Shown piece by piece: positions 13,416-27,944 of a stretch of DNA of 64,000 bases (position 1 is its first letter; each line of letters starts with the position of its first letter). The DNA is from Erpobdella octoculata (Eukaryota; Annelida; Clitellata; Hirudinida; Erpobdellidae): NCBI GenBank assembly GCA_963978895.1, contig OZ022245.1, positions 3,722,009-3,786,008 of the forward strand, read 5' to 3'. The position numbers and the translations under genes are program-made. Below the pieces are notes generated by a model. It saw only the letters and a list, made by a program, of their open reading frames with translations, was not told the DNA's origin and did no database searches.

Positions 13416-15696
13416 CTAAATAAATAGTAACCACTTTATCAAGAACAAGCATAAAACCGCAACACACGGAATGATGGTTGGCGCATGGCCGTGGTAACTG
13501 CAGTTTATGAAGTATTGGTTTCTGGAACTCTTGAGGTGTATTTGATTACTGTTTTCCCCCACATATTCGAATGCTTCGAAAGGAGAAATGAGAATTTCTT
13601 GTTCTACGGCATAAACTGACAAGGAATCTATTCTTGCAGCGAGGGTGGGCACATTGTCAAAAACTAGGAGAGTTCCGACTCCAAAATCCTCTGCGACTGA
13701 TTTCTTCAAAGATGTCGAAACAAATTGTTTGAAGTAGAATTCATTTTTTTCTGGAACTTTGAATATTTTGTCCAAACCCCTGTAAAGTGTTGTGCTAGGA
13801 GAGATAGGATTCGACTTGTTCAATTTAACAAGAGCCCCATAGAGAAGAGTAGTGAAGACTGTGTAAGATTCCCAATCACCGGAACGCATCTTAGAGTTAT
13901 AAGTGGAATAGAAGAACTTAGAGGTATACATTGTTATTGCAAGACATTCTGCTGACAGAAGATTATGAACCTGCCAATTTTAAATAATTAATTTCAAGAA
14001 TTAAGTTAAAAAAGATATTCTTATTTTAAAATTATTGTTATTATTATTATTTTATTAACTGAAATTTATAGTACGCCCAAAGCAAATTTTTGTTTTACTA
14101 GTTTTTTTATAATAGCTTTTAGTTCTTTTTGATTTGGAGTTAAATTTTTCTGTTAAAACTTATAAGGAGGCCGGGCCCCCAGAGCGTTCTTTTTTAATTT
14201 GTTTTGATTTAACACGTGTCACCAGCTGAATAAATTGTATTTTCCGATAACTGTAAAATAGCCCCGATATGGCCGGTATCCGACACCCATTATCAATCCA
14301 AATCCGGTTTTTTATATATGCAGGTATGTCCGGTATATCTAATCTGGTATGATTTGCTATCTGATAAAATAATAAATTACAAAGTGCCTGAGTCAAAATA
14401 TGTGTATGTCCCAATCGTGATAGCAGTTCTCAATCCCGAAACTCCGGAATCCCGAGAAATAACAAATTTAAATTTCAGATTTTTGGAAATTCCAGAATTA
14501 AAAATGTTTTTTAGTGTTTTGGTTTTGATTTAGTGGCCACATAGAGAACATATCTAGTATCAGACTTTTTCCTATTATTTTTTTCTCTAAAGCTATAAAT
14601 TCACATTTTTATCATTTTTATAAGGTACTGGCACATAGTTTTTATGAAAAAAGTCTGTTTTTTATTGTGTTTTCCCCAAAACTTCTAGGTTTTTCTTTAA
14701 CACAGGGTCTTAAACTTGCACACAACATTTCAGATGTAGTCTTACCAAATTTTTATAAATTCTCATGATTATATCCTGGTTTTGGTTTATCATTGTTTTT
14801 TTAACTATTCCTATAATATATTAGCTTGATTTGCCGATGTTGCACACTATCAACTTTTAAAATCTGTCAACTTCACCCAATCACCTCCTACCAAACGTTG
14901 AAAAGATTTATCGAGGTCAATCATTATAAAGAACATCATTGAACATCAATTACATATCATTAGCTATCGTTTCTATGCGCGCAAATGCACAGAAACACAA
15001 GCACAAACAGGCATTCTAGCAACGTTGATTTCGACATTTAAATTATTTAATGAATGGCACGATTTACATATCTTTTGTTATTTGTTATTTACGTTGGTTA
15101 AAAGTGTTATATTCAAATCTGTGTAGTTGTATAATTTGAAACATACATTTTATTAAAAACAATTATGACAATTTATCAGACAACTTGGTATTGTCAGCAA
15201 ATTGGAAAAAACTGGGTTTTTACGGTTTTCTTGTTATATTTATTTTGGTCTGAGATTGGTTTGATTCAAACTGTTATTTAAACTACTGCTTAAATTTTCA
15301 TATTCAAATCTGACTTATTTGCACACTGTTGCCGCTTAGTGTTATTCAGTTTTATTAACAAAATAAGTAACTTACGCATTTTTTGTTTTTATTCCTGGAA
15401 TATTTGAAAGCCTTGCACATATTAGTTTCTTTTTTCTGAGAAAATCTTCCACAGGATTCGTCTTTCAGTCTCGTCATTGCATTGGTCTCGTCCAATCCTT
15501 TCATCGATGAACAATTGCGAAACAAGCGGACCAGGTTTTCAAATTCAGCGCTATTGCATGTTTGGCACACTATAAGTTTCGAAACTTCTTCTTTTTGGAC
15601 GAACCTTTTTTCAATCCCATTTTTGCTCTTGGATAATCCCAAGTTGACAAAAATAATAAGACTGTAGACCAAATAGATGAGCATTTTAGCATACAT
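13416..15696 (-). CDS. ART3: secreted mono-ADP-ribosyltransferase, two coding exons
   Basis: Exons 15696-15376 and 13970-13416 join in phase 0 (donor TGC|GTAAGT, acceptor AATTGGCAG|GTTCAT), giving about 291 aa. I chose the ATG at 15696 because a splice acceptor (GAATACAG|AT) lies 8 bases upstream; the frame is open further, but only across this acceptor. Exon 2 has a signal peptide ([18 protein letters not shown]), GIEKRF and six cysteines. Exon 3 has the catalytic LYRGL, FVSTS and AVEQEILIS, so R-S-E-x-E is complete and arginine-specific transfer is plausible. Its C-terminal region has two extra cysteines and a hydrophobic tail ending [11 protein letters not shown]. It is the most diverged member. 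Intron 2 (13971-15375) holds nothing I recognise. Confidence 0.85.
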
Positions 15697-15728
15697 TTTT
15701 TTATCTGTATTCAAAAAATAATACAAAG

Positions 15729-17620
<1,892 letters not shown>

Positions 17621-17626
17621 AAAAAT

Positions 17627-17815
17627 TGGCGTTGGTGGTATTGCGGTAAAGCGTTCGCCTGTTGGCCTAAAGGTCGTCGGTTCAAATCTCGCCGGCGTCA
17701 CCAGCGTCCGTAGGGGTTGTGGGGGGTAAGCATGAACCGTAATCGCCTGCCAATAATTGTTGTAGTGGTTCTCACCCAAGCTTCAATCTTCTAAACCACT
17801 CTAAAACCATGTTAA
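17627..17815 (+). repeat. tRNA-derived SINE head
   Basis: 17627-17700 is tRNA-like: the ends TGGCGTT and GGCGTCA can form a 7-bp acceptor stem with three wobble pairs, with a D-arm-like TGGTGGTATTGCGG and a B box GGTTCAAATC. The T stem has a mismatch, and a non-tRNA body follows directly without CCA or a T-run, so a SINE is more likely than a working tRNA gene. Confidence 0.55.
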
Positions 17816-17821
17816 ACGAAT

Positions 17822-18004
17822 ATGACGGGCAAGCTTCGTATAAGTCTGCTGGGTCCATATAAGTGGAATTCTTTACATTCTTCTAACTTATTATTGTGCG
17901 ATACTCTATTTACTTTTCGAAATATTTTAAAACATTTTTATTTAGTAAATTTATCAAAGAGCGGCTTTGAATCGACGAAAAAAGGCTATATAAATTCATT
18001 TTGA
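17822..18004 (+). pseudogene. LINE reverse-transcriptase C-terminal remnant
   Basis: The short frame contains LLGPYKWNSLHSSNLLL and then a Phe/Leu-rich helix, resembling the GPxxWNSLP...F motif found at the end of CR1/L2-type LINE ORF2 proteins. It is too short to be active. It may be the 3' half of the preceding SINE or an independent insertion. Confidence 0.4.
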
Positions 18005-18135
18005 TTGAGTTACTAATTTTTGTCATCTTTTCGACCCTTATAATATTCAATAAATAACAAACTAAACAAACTGAAAATATACCTTAAAAAAAAACAACAA
18101 CAATAACAATATATAATGCTATATATGTTACTGAC

Positions 18136-18290
18136 CTTCTAGACAGATACTATGTTTTCTAAATAAGAAGTCTTTTCGGTCGATATCAGACTTTACAAAA
18201 ACTATCAGGCTTTTGGCGCTAACTTCACTTGTGCGTATCCACCAAAAAAAGTGAGCACAAAAAATCCCGACCAATAATAAATTAATATAT
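18136..18290 (-). other. ART3 5' leader exon candidate
   Basis: Diverged copy of the ART leader exon with donor CTAGAAG|GTCAGTAAC. It is about 2.4 kb upstream of ART3 exon 2, much farther than in ART1/ART2, because of the SINE/LINE and microsatellite insertions between. Confidence 0.4.
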
Positions 18291-18299
18291 GCAAATAGT

Positions 18300-19380
18300 T
18301 CAACTGCGAATAGTGAATTTGCCTTAAGTTATTCCACATTTATGATGATTATATTCAATGGTAACAACCCATTCTAAAAAGCCCGTGCTATATATAGAAT
18401 GAGAGCTTTCAAGTCGTAATTTTTTGTTATCAAAATTGTATTTGCGAACATTTTCACCTCAAAAACTTTAAAAAAATAATTTATTGTTGTTATTTAAAGT
18501 TATAGAAAATTACTTAGTTTGGAGTCTTATCACCATAATTCTACAAATTGTTGCACCGTCGGGCAAAACGAGTTTTGATGTGACAAACCTTTCAGAGAAA
18601 TGTCGACATTTCTCTGAAGAATGTAATTTGAGTAGTTTAAGTCTTTGCATATACGGATGAGGGGTCCGAGTAGGAATGGCTTTGGTAAATCGCTTCTGAA
18701 TATATAATAAATGACTGTTTGTTCGTCTATGTGTCTTCTATGCCAATCCAAACCACTCGATCAATTTTAACGACATTTAGATTTCAATGAATAGAAGGTC
18801 ATAAGGTATTTTTCACTTTTGTTAAAAACTTTTTTAAATTATTTTGCTAAAATTACTAAGCTTCTCGATGTGTTTGGTCGGCTGGGCGTCTTACTAGTCG
18901 CCTGATATAACTGCTGAGTCAAGTCAAATATTTTTTTTTGATATAACTCAAAATAAACGGAAAGCCACAACTAAAATAACACTAGTTTGTAATTAAATTG
19001 CTAGTTTGCGCTTCCTATCACCGAAAATACAAACTTCAAACTGAAATGACTCATAGGCCTATATTTTCTAGAACAAATATCAAAACAATTTAACTAATAT
19101 TGATTGTATTTTTAAGTTCAAATTTAAACTAACATTTTATCGAAAACAAGTAAAGATAAAAAATAAATTAAAAAAAAAGCTTTTATTTGCCTCTTTATCT
19201 GAGTCAACGAACTAAAATTTTTGAATCTAAAACTACCGTTACGCTCAATCTTGTACATTGTTTATTTCTTTCATATGAAATCAAAATTCATAAATTTAAC
19301 TCGATGTATGGATTAGTTGTTACCTAACCCTAACCCTAACGGACAACTTTGATTAAATTAAATTGATTTAAAGCCTAATT
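18300..19380. other. Intergenic, nothing coding recognised
   Basis: AT-rich. The only notable item is a three-copy telomere-like CCCTAA run at 19323-19340, too short to call an interstitial telomere. Confidence 0.45.
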
Positions 19381-19389
19381 CATGTCGGA

Positions 19390-19555
19390 AACATTCAATT
19401 CATGTATTGTCATCCAGAATAAAGCTTTCCTGAAAGTTTTAGAGCTCTAGGTGGACGAAAAGTAGGTGAATTTTTGTTTCTAAGATTTGATCATCACAGA
19501 CAAACAAACAAACAAACAAACAGAGAAACGAGTGAAGTTAAATAAGCATTTAAAA
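19390..19555. repeat. Dispersed repeat with CAGA-rich end
   Basis: Same module as 10205-10390: a GAAAGTTTTAGAGCTCTAGG stretch, then repeated CAAA/CAGA, then GTGAAGTTAAATAAG. Confidence 0.45.
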
Positions 19556-19619
19556 AAATTAATGTTTGTAGATACTTCAATATTTTTTATTTAATTTCAG
19601 TTGTGCAGGTATTTAAGTT

Positions 19620-19860
19620 GTGTTGGTCTAGTGGTATAGATACCGGCTTTGAGAGTCGTAGGACCCGGGTTCAATTCCCGGTCCAGGCACGTAATTTCCT
19701 TGAGCAAGAAACTAACTCACATGTGCTCACACCAACTCAGCGTTATCTAGGGTTAACTCATGTCTATGTAAATAGCGTGTTCTTCGAAGTTTCCGATTCC
19801 AAAAGAACCTTCGTAAGCGCCTCTGACTTATCTGGCGCTATATAAATACATTCATTCATT
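19620..19860 (+). repeat. tRNA-derived SINE (family 2, copy 1)
   Basis: The head has a box A TGGTCTAGTGG and a box B GGGTTCAATTCC, followed by a body with TTTCCTTGAGCAAGAAACT and an ATTCATTCATT-type end. The head and early body match the copy at 51920. Confidence 0.75.
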
Positions 19861-20414
19861 TTGTAATAATGCTTTTTTCTCAGATTAGTCTAGTACTTTC
19901 GTTTTTGTTTATTGTTATTTTCAAACTGCACGTCAAAACTGTCCTCCAATTTCCAGGTGCACCTGGCGTCTCTGAGGCGCATTTGACGATAGCAGTTTTA
20001 AAATATTTGGAAATTTCTCATCGTCTAATGTGATAAAGAAAAAAAATCCAACAATTTTTAATAAATTTTTTAATGATACAAAAGAAGATTTTTCGAACAA
20101 AAAAAGTTGTTATCCATCCGATTTTTCAAATTGTTTTCACAATGAGAATGAAACTTACAAGTTCAATGTCAAACAATGTCTCAGATGTATTAACTATTCA
20201 TTTCATAACAGTTTATTGTGGTTATTAATAACTAATTTGTGTTAATATTGTAAAAATGAAATTGTTATTTCTTGTTATAAAACAGCACAACAACCCAAAT
20301 TACTAATTTTAGAACATGATAATTTTTAGTTAGGCTAACTACAGCTATTAGTGTTTGAAAATATTATTTGATACAATTTTACCATGAAAAATTTAGTTCA
20401 GGTATCATGAATAA

Positions 20415-22100
20415 TTAAGCAAACAAATAATTAGTAAATTGATTTATCAAAAACAAGCACAAAGTCGCAAAATTCAGGCCGGTTGGCGGTGCACGGTTTA
20501 AGATTTCTTGTTTCTCGGCACTTCTGAGGTGTATATGAGTGGCATTTTTCTTAACAACTCGAAACGCTTCAAAGGGGGATAGGAGAATTTCTGCATTATC
20601 ATAAATTGACATTTCTTGTATATCTGCAGCAAGGATGGGCAGACTGTCAAAAATTAAGATCGTTTTAGTGCCATATGATTCTGCCTTTGATCTGTTTGAA
20701 GATGTCGAAATAAATTGCTTGAGGTAAAAAGAGCAATTTTCTTGTTTGATTTCGAATGTGTCGCTCAAACCTCTGTAGAGTGTCGTCTTCTGTGGGATGT
20801 TTCTTGTTTTGTTCAGTTTAACTAAAGCGTTATAGAGGAGAATATTGAAGACTCTGTAAGATTCCCAAGAATCGTTACGCATGGCCATGTTGTACAATTT
20901 ATATAAATGTGTTGTGCTGTACATTGTTACTGAACGACATTCTGCATCCAGAAATGTATCGTACTGCCAATTTTTAAAAGTAAAAAATAAAAATTAGGCA
21001 TAGAAACCTAAAATAATTTTCCATAAATTTCGGTTCTAATCAAGTTTGTTAAAATTATGTTCCGAACTTTTGAAAACCGTTTTTGAACGATCGGGGTTAT
21101 TCGGAATAGTTGCAATGTTGCAACACTTCCAAAAAATCGATATTTGCGGAAATGTAACGATTGCAAACATATTGACTAATACTAACGGAATCTCACAAAT
21201 AAAAATAAAAATAACACTTAAATAAACTTATTTATCATCTAAACATGAAATAAAAAACGTATTAAACTATCAATGCAAACAGGTTCTTGGCCAGATTTTG
21301 GCTCAATGTTGAAGCAGATTGAGCGAATGACTGAGAAAACTCTTTTTATTTGTTTTTTCATAAAAAGTACCAATTATAGACTCTTACTTTAACCCAATAC
21401 TGGAGGTGACAAAACTATTCGGAACAAACAGGATTAAGGATGGGATAGTTTGACGAAATCTATTTCTTGTTAGTTGAAGTAATATAGTAAAGAATTAATA
21501 AGTGATATAGTAAAGAATTAATAAACAAAACTCCGCCTCGCTAATTTCGAGCCAGTCCCAAACCTGGATAAAGAACGAGGGGCAGTTAAAATGATCAAAC
21601 TTTAATCCACGACAGGAAATACTTATCTGCTTTTTGAATACAGCAATTTCAGTCTTAAAAAACCTGGTGTAAAGGACTATAAACTATTATAAAAAAAATA
21701 ATAAACAATTATGTTTTTATGTGAATTTATTACAAGCATAAACCACTGATGCAATTTAACTTTTATTAAAAAATAACCAACTCACACAAATTTTCGTTGC
21801 ATTCTCGGCTTCGTCAAAAGCAACACACCTTGGATTAACTTTTTTTTTAACATCTTCTTCACACGATTCATATTCTAGTTCTTTCATAGCGTTTTGTTCG
21901 TCCAATCCCTCCTTATCTCGGCAAATTTTGAACCACCTCTTCAGGTAGTCAAACTCGGGACTGTTGGTTGCTATGCACACCTTAAGTTCTAAAGCTTCGG
22001 CTACAGGGTCAAACCTTTTCTCAAGCCCATTTGTGAGTAACATTTCCACAACTCTCGCATTGACAAAAATAATGAAAATTCTGGCAAAATAGATGAACAT
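20415..22100 (-). CDS. ART4: secreted mono-ADP-ribosyltransferase, two coding exons
   Basis: Exons 22100-21786 and 20963-20415 join in phase 0 (donor TGT|GTGAGT, acceptor AATTGGCAG|TACGAT), giving about 287 aa. Exon 2 has a signal peptide (MFIYFARIFIIFVNA), GLEKRF and five cysteines, with a charged segment DVKKKVNPRC replacing the region used in ART1/ART2. Exon 3 has LYRGL, FISTS and DNAEILLS: the catalytic Glu is present but the first position of E-x-E is Asn. The tail (ATLCLFLINQFTNYLFA) is GPI-signal-like. The intron carries an SINE-like insertion with target duplication at 21529-21698. Confidence 0.85.
21529..21698 (+). repeat. SINE-like retroposon (family 1, copy 1) with TSD
   Basis: About 170 bp starting AACTCCGCCTCGC and ending ...GACTATAAACTATTAT plus an A-tail. 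It is flanked by a 10-bp direct repeat TAATAAACAA (21519-21528 and 21699-21708). It shares AGCCAGTCCCAA...CTGG and the tail with the copies at 44279 and 59178. The tail resembles LINE-derived SINE 3' ends. Confidence 0.85.
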
Positions 22101-22109
22101 TTTTGGGTA

Positions 22110-23300
22110 AATTTGTTGCCTATAAATAGAAAAACAATTAAAATTAACAATTAATTTAAATAATTATTATAGTATTCAAACGATTTGCAAACGTTTCCAC
22201 ACACATTAATGAACGTTTAGCTAAAAGTCATTAGTAAAATTTTCACTAAAAAGGTTCAGTTTTGTTTGGTGTTGATAGCAAAAATTTAGTAAAAAGTACA
22301 TATTTATGTCTAATATTGTATAAGCATTTCATACTCTCTTATATGCGTTAAATAAAAATTCACTTCAATTCACGTAAATTTTTATTTAACGCAAATGAGA
22401 CTTTAAAAACTAAGACTTCAATAACTATAAGTTTGACTTAAACAAGAGATGTTTTGTCGCTGTTTATAAGAATCACATAATTATAAATCAAACAGCTCTC
22501 AAATAGCGTAAGCTGTAAATCGTCAGAATATTTCTAATTCAGCAGACTGTGACGAAAACAAGTGAGTTCTTCATTGTTTGTTGAATATGTCACTCATATG
22601 AGCTTGTGAGGAAGCGACTGAAATAGAAAGTACAATTGAACTTAAAACTAAAATTACACACATTTGTTATTAATTTGCGTATGATCAAATGGTTATTTGT
22701 TTTGTTGCATGAAATAACTGCAACCATATCAATTAATACATGGTCCTATTACAAAACTGAAACTAAAATTAAACTTACAACGTAATTAGTTTGCACACGA
22801 ACGACTGGTTTGTTGTTTTTCTTGTTGCCTGAAATAAAATCTTTAGAAGCGACAGGTGAAGACATTGGAATGACGTATAATTAAAGTGCAATTTATGTGG
22901 AAAAACGGCTGTTCAATTAAATGAATGTGTGAAAACCCTCTTTAGTAAAATATTTCAAGTTTTTAATTCATTTATTGAGCACCAACATAAGTAATGAACT
23001 CAAACAAATGAAAAAAGTTAATAATTAAATGTTGATTTCAGATTTCTTCATTATCTTTCGGTTTGAAATATTTTCTCAGAAGCTAGGTCAATTGAATAAA
23101 TTAGCTCATTTAACTTTAAAAAATTCTTAAAAGTTACAACCAAGTATTTTATCAAAATCGATAGCTTTTAGTTTTTTTAACAACGATGAGGTTGCCGTGC
23201 AGGTTTCAGCTGCTGCCACTTTTGAAACCACTTTAAAAACCAACCAATTAAATATACAGTAGAAGTGCAAAAACATTATTATAACTATAAGTTTATTACT
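22110..23300. other. Presumed ART4 intron 1, nothing coding recognised
   Basis: AT-rich. It includes a short inverted repeat around 22345-22393 (GCGTTAAATAAAAATT with its complement) and no supported gene. Confidence 0.45.
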
Positions 23301-23412
23301 ATTATATCTCACTAACCTTTAATTTATTTTATTTAACTATAAGTTTATTACTATTATATCTCACTAACCTTTAATTTATTTTATTTAACTATATGTTTAT
23401 TACTATTATATC
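23285..23412. repeat. Tandem copies of the leader-donor region, about 53 bp
   Basis: Two near-identical units (AACTATAAGTTTATTACTAT followed by TATATCTCACTAACC) and a third ending in the working form TCTCACTGACC. The duplicated units carry TTAGT in place of the GTCAGT donor on the minus strand. Confidence 0.7.
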
Positions 23413-23420
23413 TCACTGAC

Positions 23421-23720
23421 CTTTTAGAGTCTAAATAGAGCTTCTGCTATAAACAAAGATACTGTCGTTTTAGGTGATTTTAGATTCGATTAAGTGAAAG
23501 ACGAAAAACTCAGACTTTAGGTGCAAACTGGTGCGTATATAACCATTGTTAAATGCTAATAGTAAGACTTTCTATGCTCTAGCACTTTTTAAAAAGTTTT
23601 GCAGGCTGCAAGGGCCTATCAATAGTATGAGTTAAGGTTTTTCCAAAATGGCTTCAAAAAACAAAGTTCCAAATTTAATAAAAGGAGACCACCAACTGAT
23701 AATCTATTACATAAATAAAA
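23421..23720 (-). other. ART4 5' leader exon candidate
   Basis: Donor GACTCTAAAAG|GTCAGTGAG at 23421, homologous to the other ART leaders. No upstream promoter block of the ART1 kind was found beyond it. Confidence 0.5.
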
Positions 23721-23815
23721 CATAAAAAGTTTTAAATAGAGTTTTTCAGGCCTCTTTCTTTTTTCTTGTCTGTTTGTCGACTTACTTTGGCGTTATCCGG
23801 AAGTTTCATCTCGGA

Positions 23816-24085
23816 CGGTTCATCTGCTGACTATTCATCTATAGGACTGTTCATCTGCGGACTATTCATCTATAGGACTATTCATATATAGGCCGGTTCA
23901 TCTATAGGACTGTTCATCTGCGGACTATTCATCCATAGGACTATTCATCTATAGGACGGTTCATCTATACTCTATAGGACTGTTCATCTATAGGACTGTT
24001 CATCTATAGGACGGTTCATCTTTTGTGGTTCACGACGGAAGATTTATCTGCGGATTGTTCATCTCGCCGACTGTTCATCTTTATA
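23816..24085. repeat. Minisatellite GGACTGTTCATCTATA
   Basis: About 16-base degenerate tandem units (GGACTATTCATCTATA and variants with CTGCGG), around fifteen copies. Confidence 0.85.
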
Positions 24086-24162
24086 TTGAACGGTAACTGA
24101 ACATGTGCTAAAGTCTTCTAATATAATTAGAGGCCTCGGTTGCATCATAGCCGGATATTTAA

Positions 24163-24556
24163 TTGTTACTGACTGTTAACTTTATAGTGAACAATGATTA
24201 TAAAAATGTTGTACCATTTATCTCCTTCCATGTTCACAGCATTCACGTTCAGTTCATCAGCGGAATCAACCCTTCAACGATATATTACTTGTTGACGAAC
24301 AAAAATCGAACAACCTATGATCGACTTGTTGCTAAATTGAAGATACTGATTCAAAATGCTGCACCAAAAGACCATCCCAACAGATTTTGAATCTGCCGCA
24401 GTGGGAACATTTAAAGATGGTTATCCAGAATCACTAGTGGCTGGATGTCATCTTCATTCGAATCAAAGTATTCCACGAAAAGTCAGCAAACTGGGAATGA
24501 AAGCAGAATGCGATAGCAACGAGGCATTGACACTTAAAAAACCAACTTCCTATTAT
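24163..24556 (+). pseudogene. MULE-type transposase fragment, frameshifted
   Basis: Two frames read together resemble the MULE transposase core: TYDRLVAKLKIL in the first, then TDFESAAVGTFKDGYPES and AGCHLHSNQSIPRKV in the next frame, matching the family's D-F-E-x-A-A and C-x-x-H landmarks. A frameshift near 24360 and the missing ends mark it as dead. Confidence 0.7.
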
Positions 24557-24559
24557 TGA

Positions 24560-25174
24560 AATTCGGTAAGTTTATTTGTCTTCAAAAGATTAACGTTCTC
24601 TTAAATTTTTAGAATACCACACCCCAAACTCCCTGGCACTGATAATGCCTCTTTTCAAACTAGTGGAAATGACTGGTAAAACAGTCCACACATACCAAAA
24701 GTGAGGAGCATTTGACAAGATCAGTCTTAACAGATTTCATAAATTTTTCACTTCTTAATGTGAATAAATAAAATTTCAAACATTTTCAACTCAGTTTTTT
24801 AATAATGCAAGAAAAAAATGGTTAAATAGAAACAGAAATTTTTATCTTTCATGCGATAGTTCGAACCGTTTTTACAACGAGAAAGAAATTTACAAGTTCA
24901 ATTCAAAAATGTCTCAAATTTGTTAACTATTCATTTTGACACAGTTAATTGTGATTAAATTTATTAATTAACTTCTGTTAGAATTTTACTAGCAGCAATG
25001 TAATTTTTATGTTTTGTTATAAAACTGCATAACAAACCAAATTACTATAACTAGAACATATTAAATATGTATTGAGTACGAAATTATGCCAACAATAATT
25101 ATTAATGTCTAAAAAATATGTTTGATAAATTTTTTGGTTCTACCAAGTAAAAACCGTTAATCTATTATGAATAA
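24560..25174. other. Intergenic, ART5 3' flank
   Basis: AT-rich. The part from about 24900 resembles the 3' flanks of ART1 and ART4. No other gene seen. Confidence 0.5.
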
Positions 25175-25717
25175 TTAAAGTAAATTATTGATAAATTGCT
25201 TTATCAAGAACAAGCATAAAAGAGCGACACTCGATACGGATGGCGGTGCATGGTTCAAAAAATCTTGTATCTCGGAACTCCTGAGGTGTATTTCATTGCC
25301 AGTTTGATTAACAACTTTAAACGCTTCAAAAGGAGAAACGAGAATTTCTTTATTAGAATAAACTGACATGTCTTCTATTTCAGCCGCAAGGATGGGCAAT
25401 TTATCAAAAACTACGAGTGTTTTGTTGCCGTATGATTCTGCAGTTGATCTGTCCAATGACGTCGAAGAAAACTGCTTGAGGTAAAATCTGCCACTTGCTG
25501 TGATTTTGTATGTTTCATTCAAACCTCTGTAGAGTATTGTGTTTGGTGGAATCGGATACATTCTATCCAGTTTAACTAAAGCGTTATAGAGAAGAATGTT
25601 GAAGATTTTGTAAGGTTCCCAGTTATCGTTACGCATGTCAGCGTTATAAGATGTATACAAGATCTTTGAGCTGTACATTTTTATTGCTAAGCATTCTGCA
25701 TCCAGAAGACCAGATGC
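25175..25717 (-). CDS. ART5 catalytic exon (exon 3), exon 2 far upstream
   Basis: A 543-base exon with acceptor AACTTTGGCAG|GCATCT in phase 0 and the same internal start pattern as the other four genes (AEC at codon 9). It has LYRGL, FSSTS and SNKEILVS (catalytic Glu present, Asn at the first E-x-E position) and a hydrophobic tail ending CLFLIKQFINNLL. No exon 2 lies within 13 kb upstream. The nearest intact minus-strand exon-2 copies are 39122-39445 and 48481-48804, so the gene probably has a giant intron filled with transposons. If no splicing across it occurs, this is an orphan exon. The open frame shows no damage. Confidence 0.8.
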   Translation of the reverse strand, partial: ASGLLDAECLAIKMYSSKILYTSYNADMRNDNWEPYKIFNILLYNALVKLDRMYPIPPNTILYRGLNETYKITASGRFYLKQFSSTSLDRSTAESYGNKTLVVFDKLPILAAEIEDMSVYSNKEILVSPFEAFKVVNQTGNEIHLRSSEIQDFLNHAPPSVSSVALLCLFLIKQFINNLL

Positions 25718-25938
25718 CTGCCAAAGTTAAAAATTCAGTTAAAACTTAAAACTAAGCATGCATGTATGAAAATATTTTTCTTAAGCGTTCGGTTCTCAAA
25801 AACTGATGTCGAACGATTGATGATTGCTGTAAATCGTTTGAAATAGTTGCAAACATCGTTAGAAAAAAAAATCGTTTTTTTTTAATGTTATGGCTGCAAA
25901 AATGCTATCTCTAAGTCTAACGGAGTTCACGCGTTTTA

Positions 25939-27696
25939 TCTTATATATAAAAATGAAATGTTTGTTTGTTTGTTTGTTTGTTTGTTCGGACATAAAATGT
26001 AAACGGCTGAACAGATTTAATTGAAATTTGGCACACTTATGTATCGTATTCAAGCGGTGGTTCCTGTAAAATTTTAAGTAAATTGGTTTCTCCGTTGATG
26101 TTTTACGGACAAAAAACGTTTTGGTCAGCGGTAGTAAGTTGGAGTAAAAAATTTTTCTACAAAATAAAATAAAATTAATTTATAGTTAAATTATACAAAA
26201 TATTTTTAATTTTTTTTTCTTAAGTTTGAAAGGTTTTAAATATAAATATTAAATTAAATAAATATGTGTGTTGTTTAGTTCCGCCCATAGATATCTATGG
26301 TGCCGCCGGATACCTTTGTTTTGATTTCATAGAGCTCATTGAGGCTCATTCTCTTCCGAACCTCCAATACGACAGCTCTGCTATCGGTAAACTTTATATT
26401 TGATTTTAGCAACTTATTTTTTAAATCTAGATAACTTTGGATTTCAGGACTAATCAATAAATTGCAGGTGGAATTTCTTCTATTTAGAGATATTTTGTGC
26501 TTCACAAAAAGAGTTCCAGACTTAACAAATTAAAATTAAATCAAATTAGAAATTCATTGTTCATATCTCCCATTCAAAAGTAAGTGGCAAAGCTTTGGTA
26601 ATTTGTTTTTAGTTTTTAAAATCATGATTTACTGTGTATCTTTCAATTTGTTTCGTTTGTTGCATTGCACGTGTTTAATTATGTTATATTATTATTAATT
26701 ATTATAAGATTATCATTATGCTCTAACATTTTGTGTTTTGCAAAAAGGAGTTGCAGATTGGAAAAATAAATTTAAATTCATTGTTCATATTTATCGTTCA
26801 AGGCTTCTGACTTCAATTGTTTCTTATCTAATATTGTTCATCATGGTTTCCTAAACTGACGAGCTTGCTATCAGCCTATCGGTAAATAAGAAATTTTTTT
26901 GGGCAGGTAAGTTTTTTTTTATGTGATGGCATTACAACCATTATTATTCACGAGTAGTTATGACTATAAGATTATGAATTAATTTATCGGTCTTATTTTA
27001 TTTTTTACTTTTCAGAGGAAATTAGAAAATTACATTTTAAAGAAAATCTTACATGCAACATCAATTTATTGTAAAAGTTTCACTGATATATGAGGTGCAT
27101 GAAATTTGAAAGAAATGAAAGCAAGTGCAGTATTTTTGTGTTTCAACAAAATCATGAACAAAGTTCTCAAGCCAGCCTATCAATCTGCTGCTGTTTTGTT
27201 CAATTTATAATTGCATCATTTGCTAAATAAAAGTGGTACTCTTCGATTGTTCCAAATTGATGATCTCAGAAAACTCTCGGAAAATTCATTAAGTTAATGC
27301 TTTGAAGGTTTTTAATATTATTATTACATGTTTTATTTCAATCTGTGTTTTTTATCACATTTTTCAAAGCCACGGGTCAACATTTATTAACATGCCACAG
27401 ATCAATTTTGATGACTGTGCACAGCATTCCGCTACAGCCCATCTAAGCCACATTGGGAAGGCTCTAAAATTTAATGGAGGAACAGAAGAGCAAGCTGGAG
27501 CGGTAAAGCGTAAAAGCAACCGGGATCGGGAAAAGTAAAAGAGACCGGGGCCGGAAAAGCGACCGTGAGCAGAAATGCGACCAGGAGTGAGAAAGCGACA
27601 TGGAACGGGAAAGCAAGCGGTTAAGGAAACGGGAGCCAGAGAGAAAACGATAAAAAGCCTTTGAAATCCCCGGGCAACGCCGGGTAACCCAGCTAG
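25939..27696 (+). mobile_element. Non-autonomous Helitron H1
   Basis: The 5' end is A|TCTTATATATAAAAATG and the 3' end ...GGGTAACCCAGCTAG|T with a nearby CCCGGGCAACGCCGGG hairpin region, as in Helitrons (5'-TC, 3'-CTRR, insertion between A and T). There is no Rep/helicase. It holds a small minus-strand frame (26275-26505) of unknown origin and a GC-rich purine tract near 27500-27650. Confidence 0.75.
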
Positions 27697-27944
27697 TTGA
27701 AAATATTATCTAAACATGTTTTGCACGAGGTTATGCCAATCATTTACTTATAATGTAGAAGACCATTTACATCCAAATATCTTCTCAATTTGACTTCTTT
27801 TATACTTTCTAATTTATTGCAGTCATAAACATACAGACCGAGGTGGAAAATTGTCTAAACATTTGGTCAAAATGGGCTAGAAATTTATCAAAACAGTCAA
27901 AGAAATTACTAATAATGTGAAGCTGTCTTTGCGATATTCTATCA

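Noticed and set aside
17627..17700. Functional tRNA gene
   Set aside because: T-stem mismatch, no terminator and a fused SINE-like body. A covariance-model scan giving a high score would change this.
19323..19340. Interstitial telomere (CCCTAA)3
   Set aside because: Three copies only; too short to separate from chance.
26275..26505. 76-aa frame within Helitron H1
   Set aside because: No recognised family, no paralogue in the window and no splice context; could be captured host sequence but unsupported.
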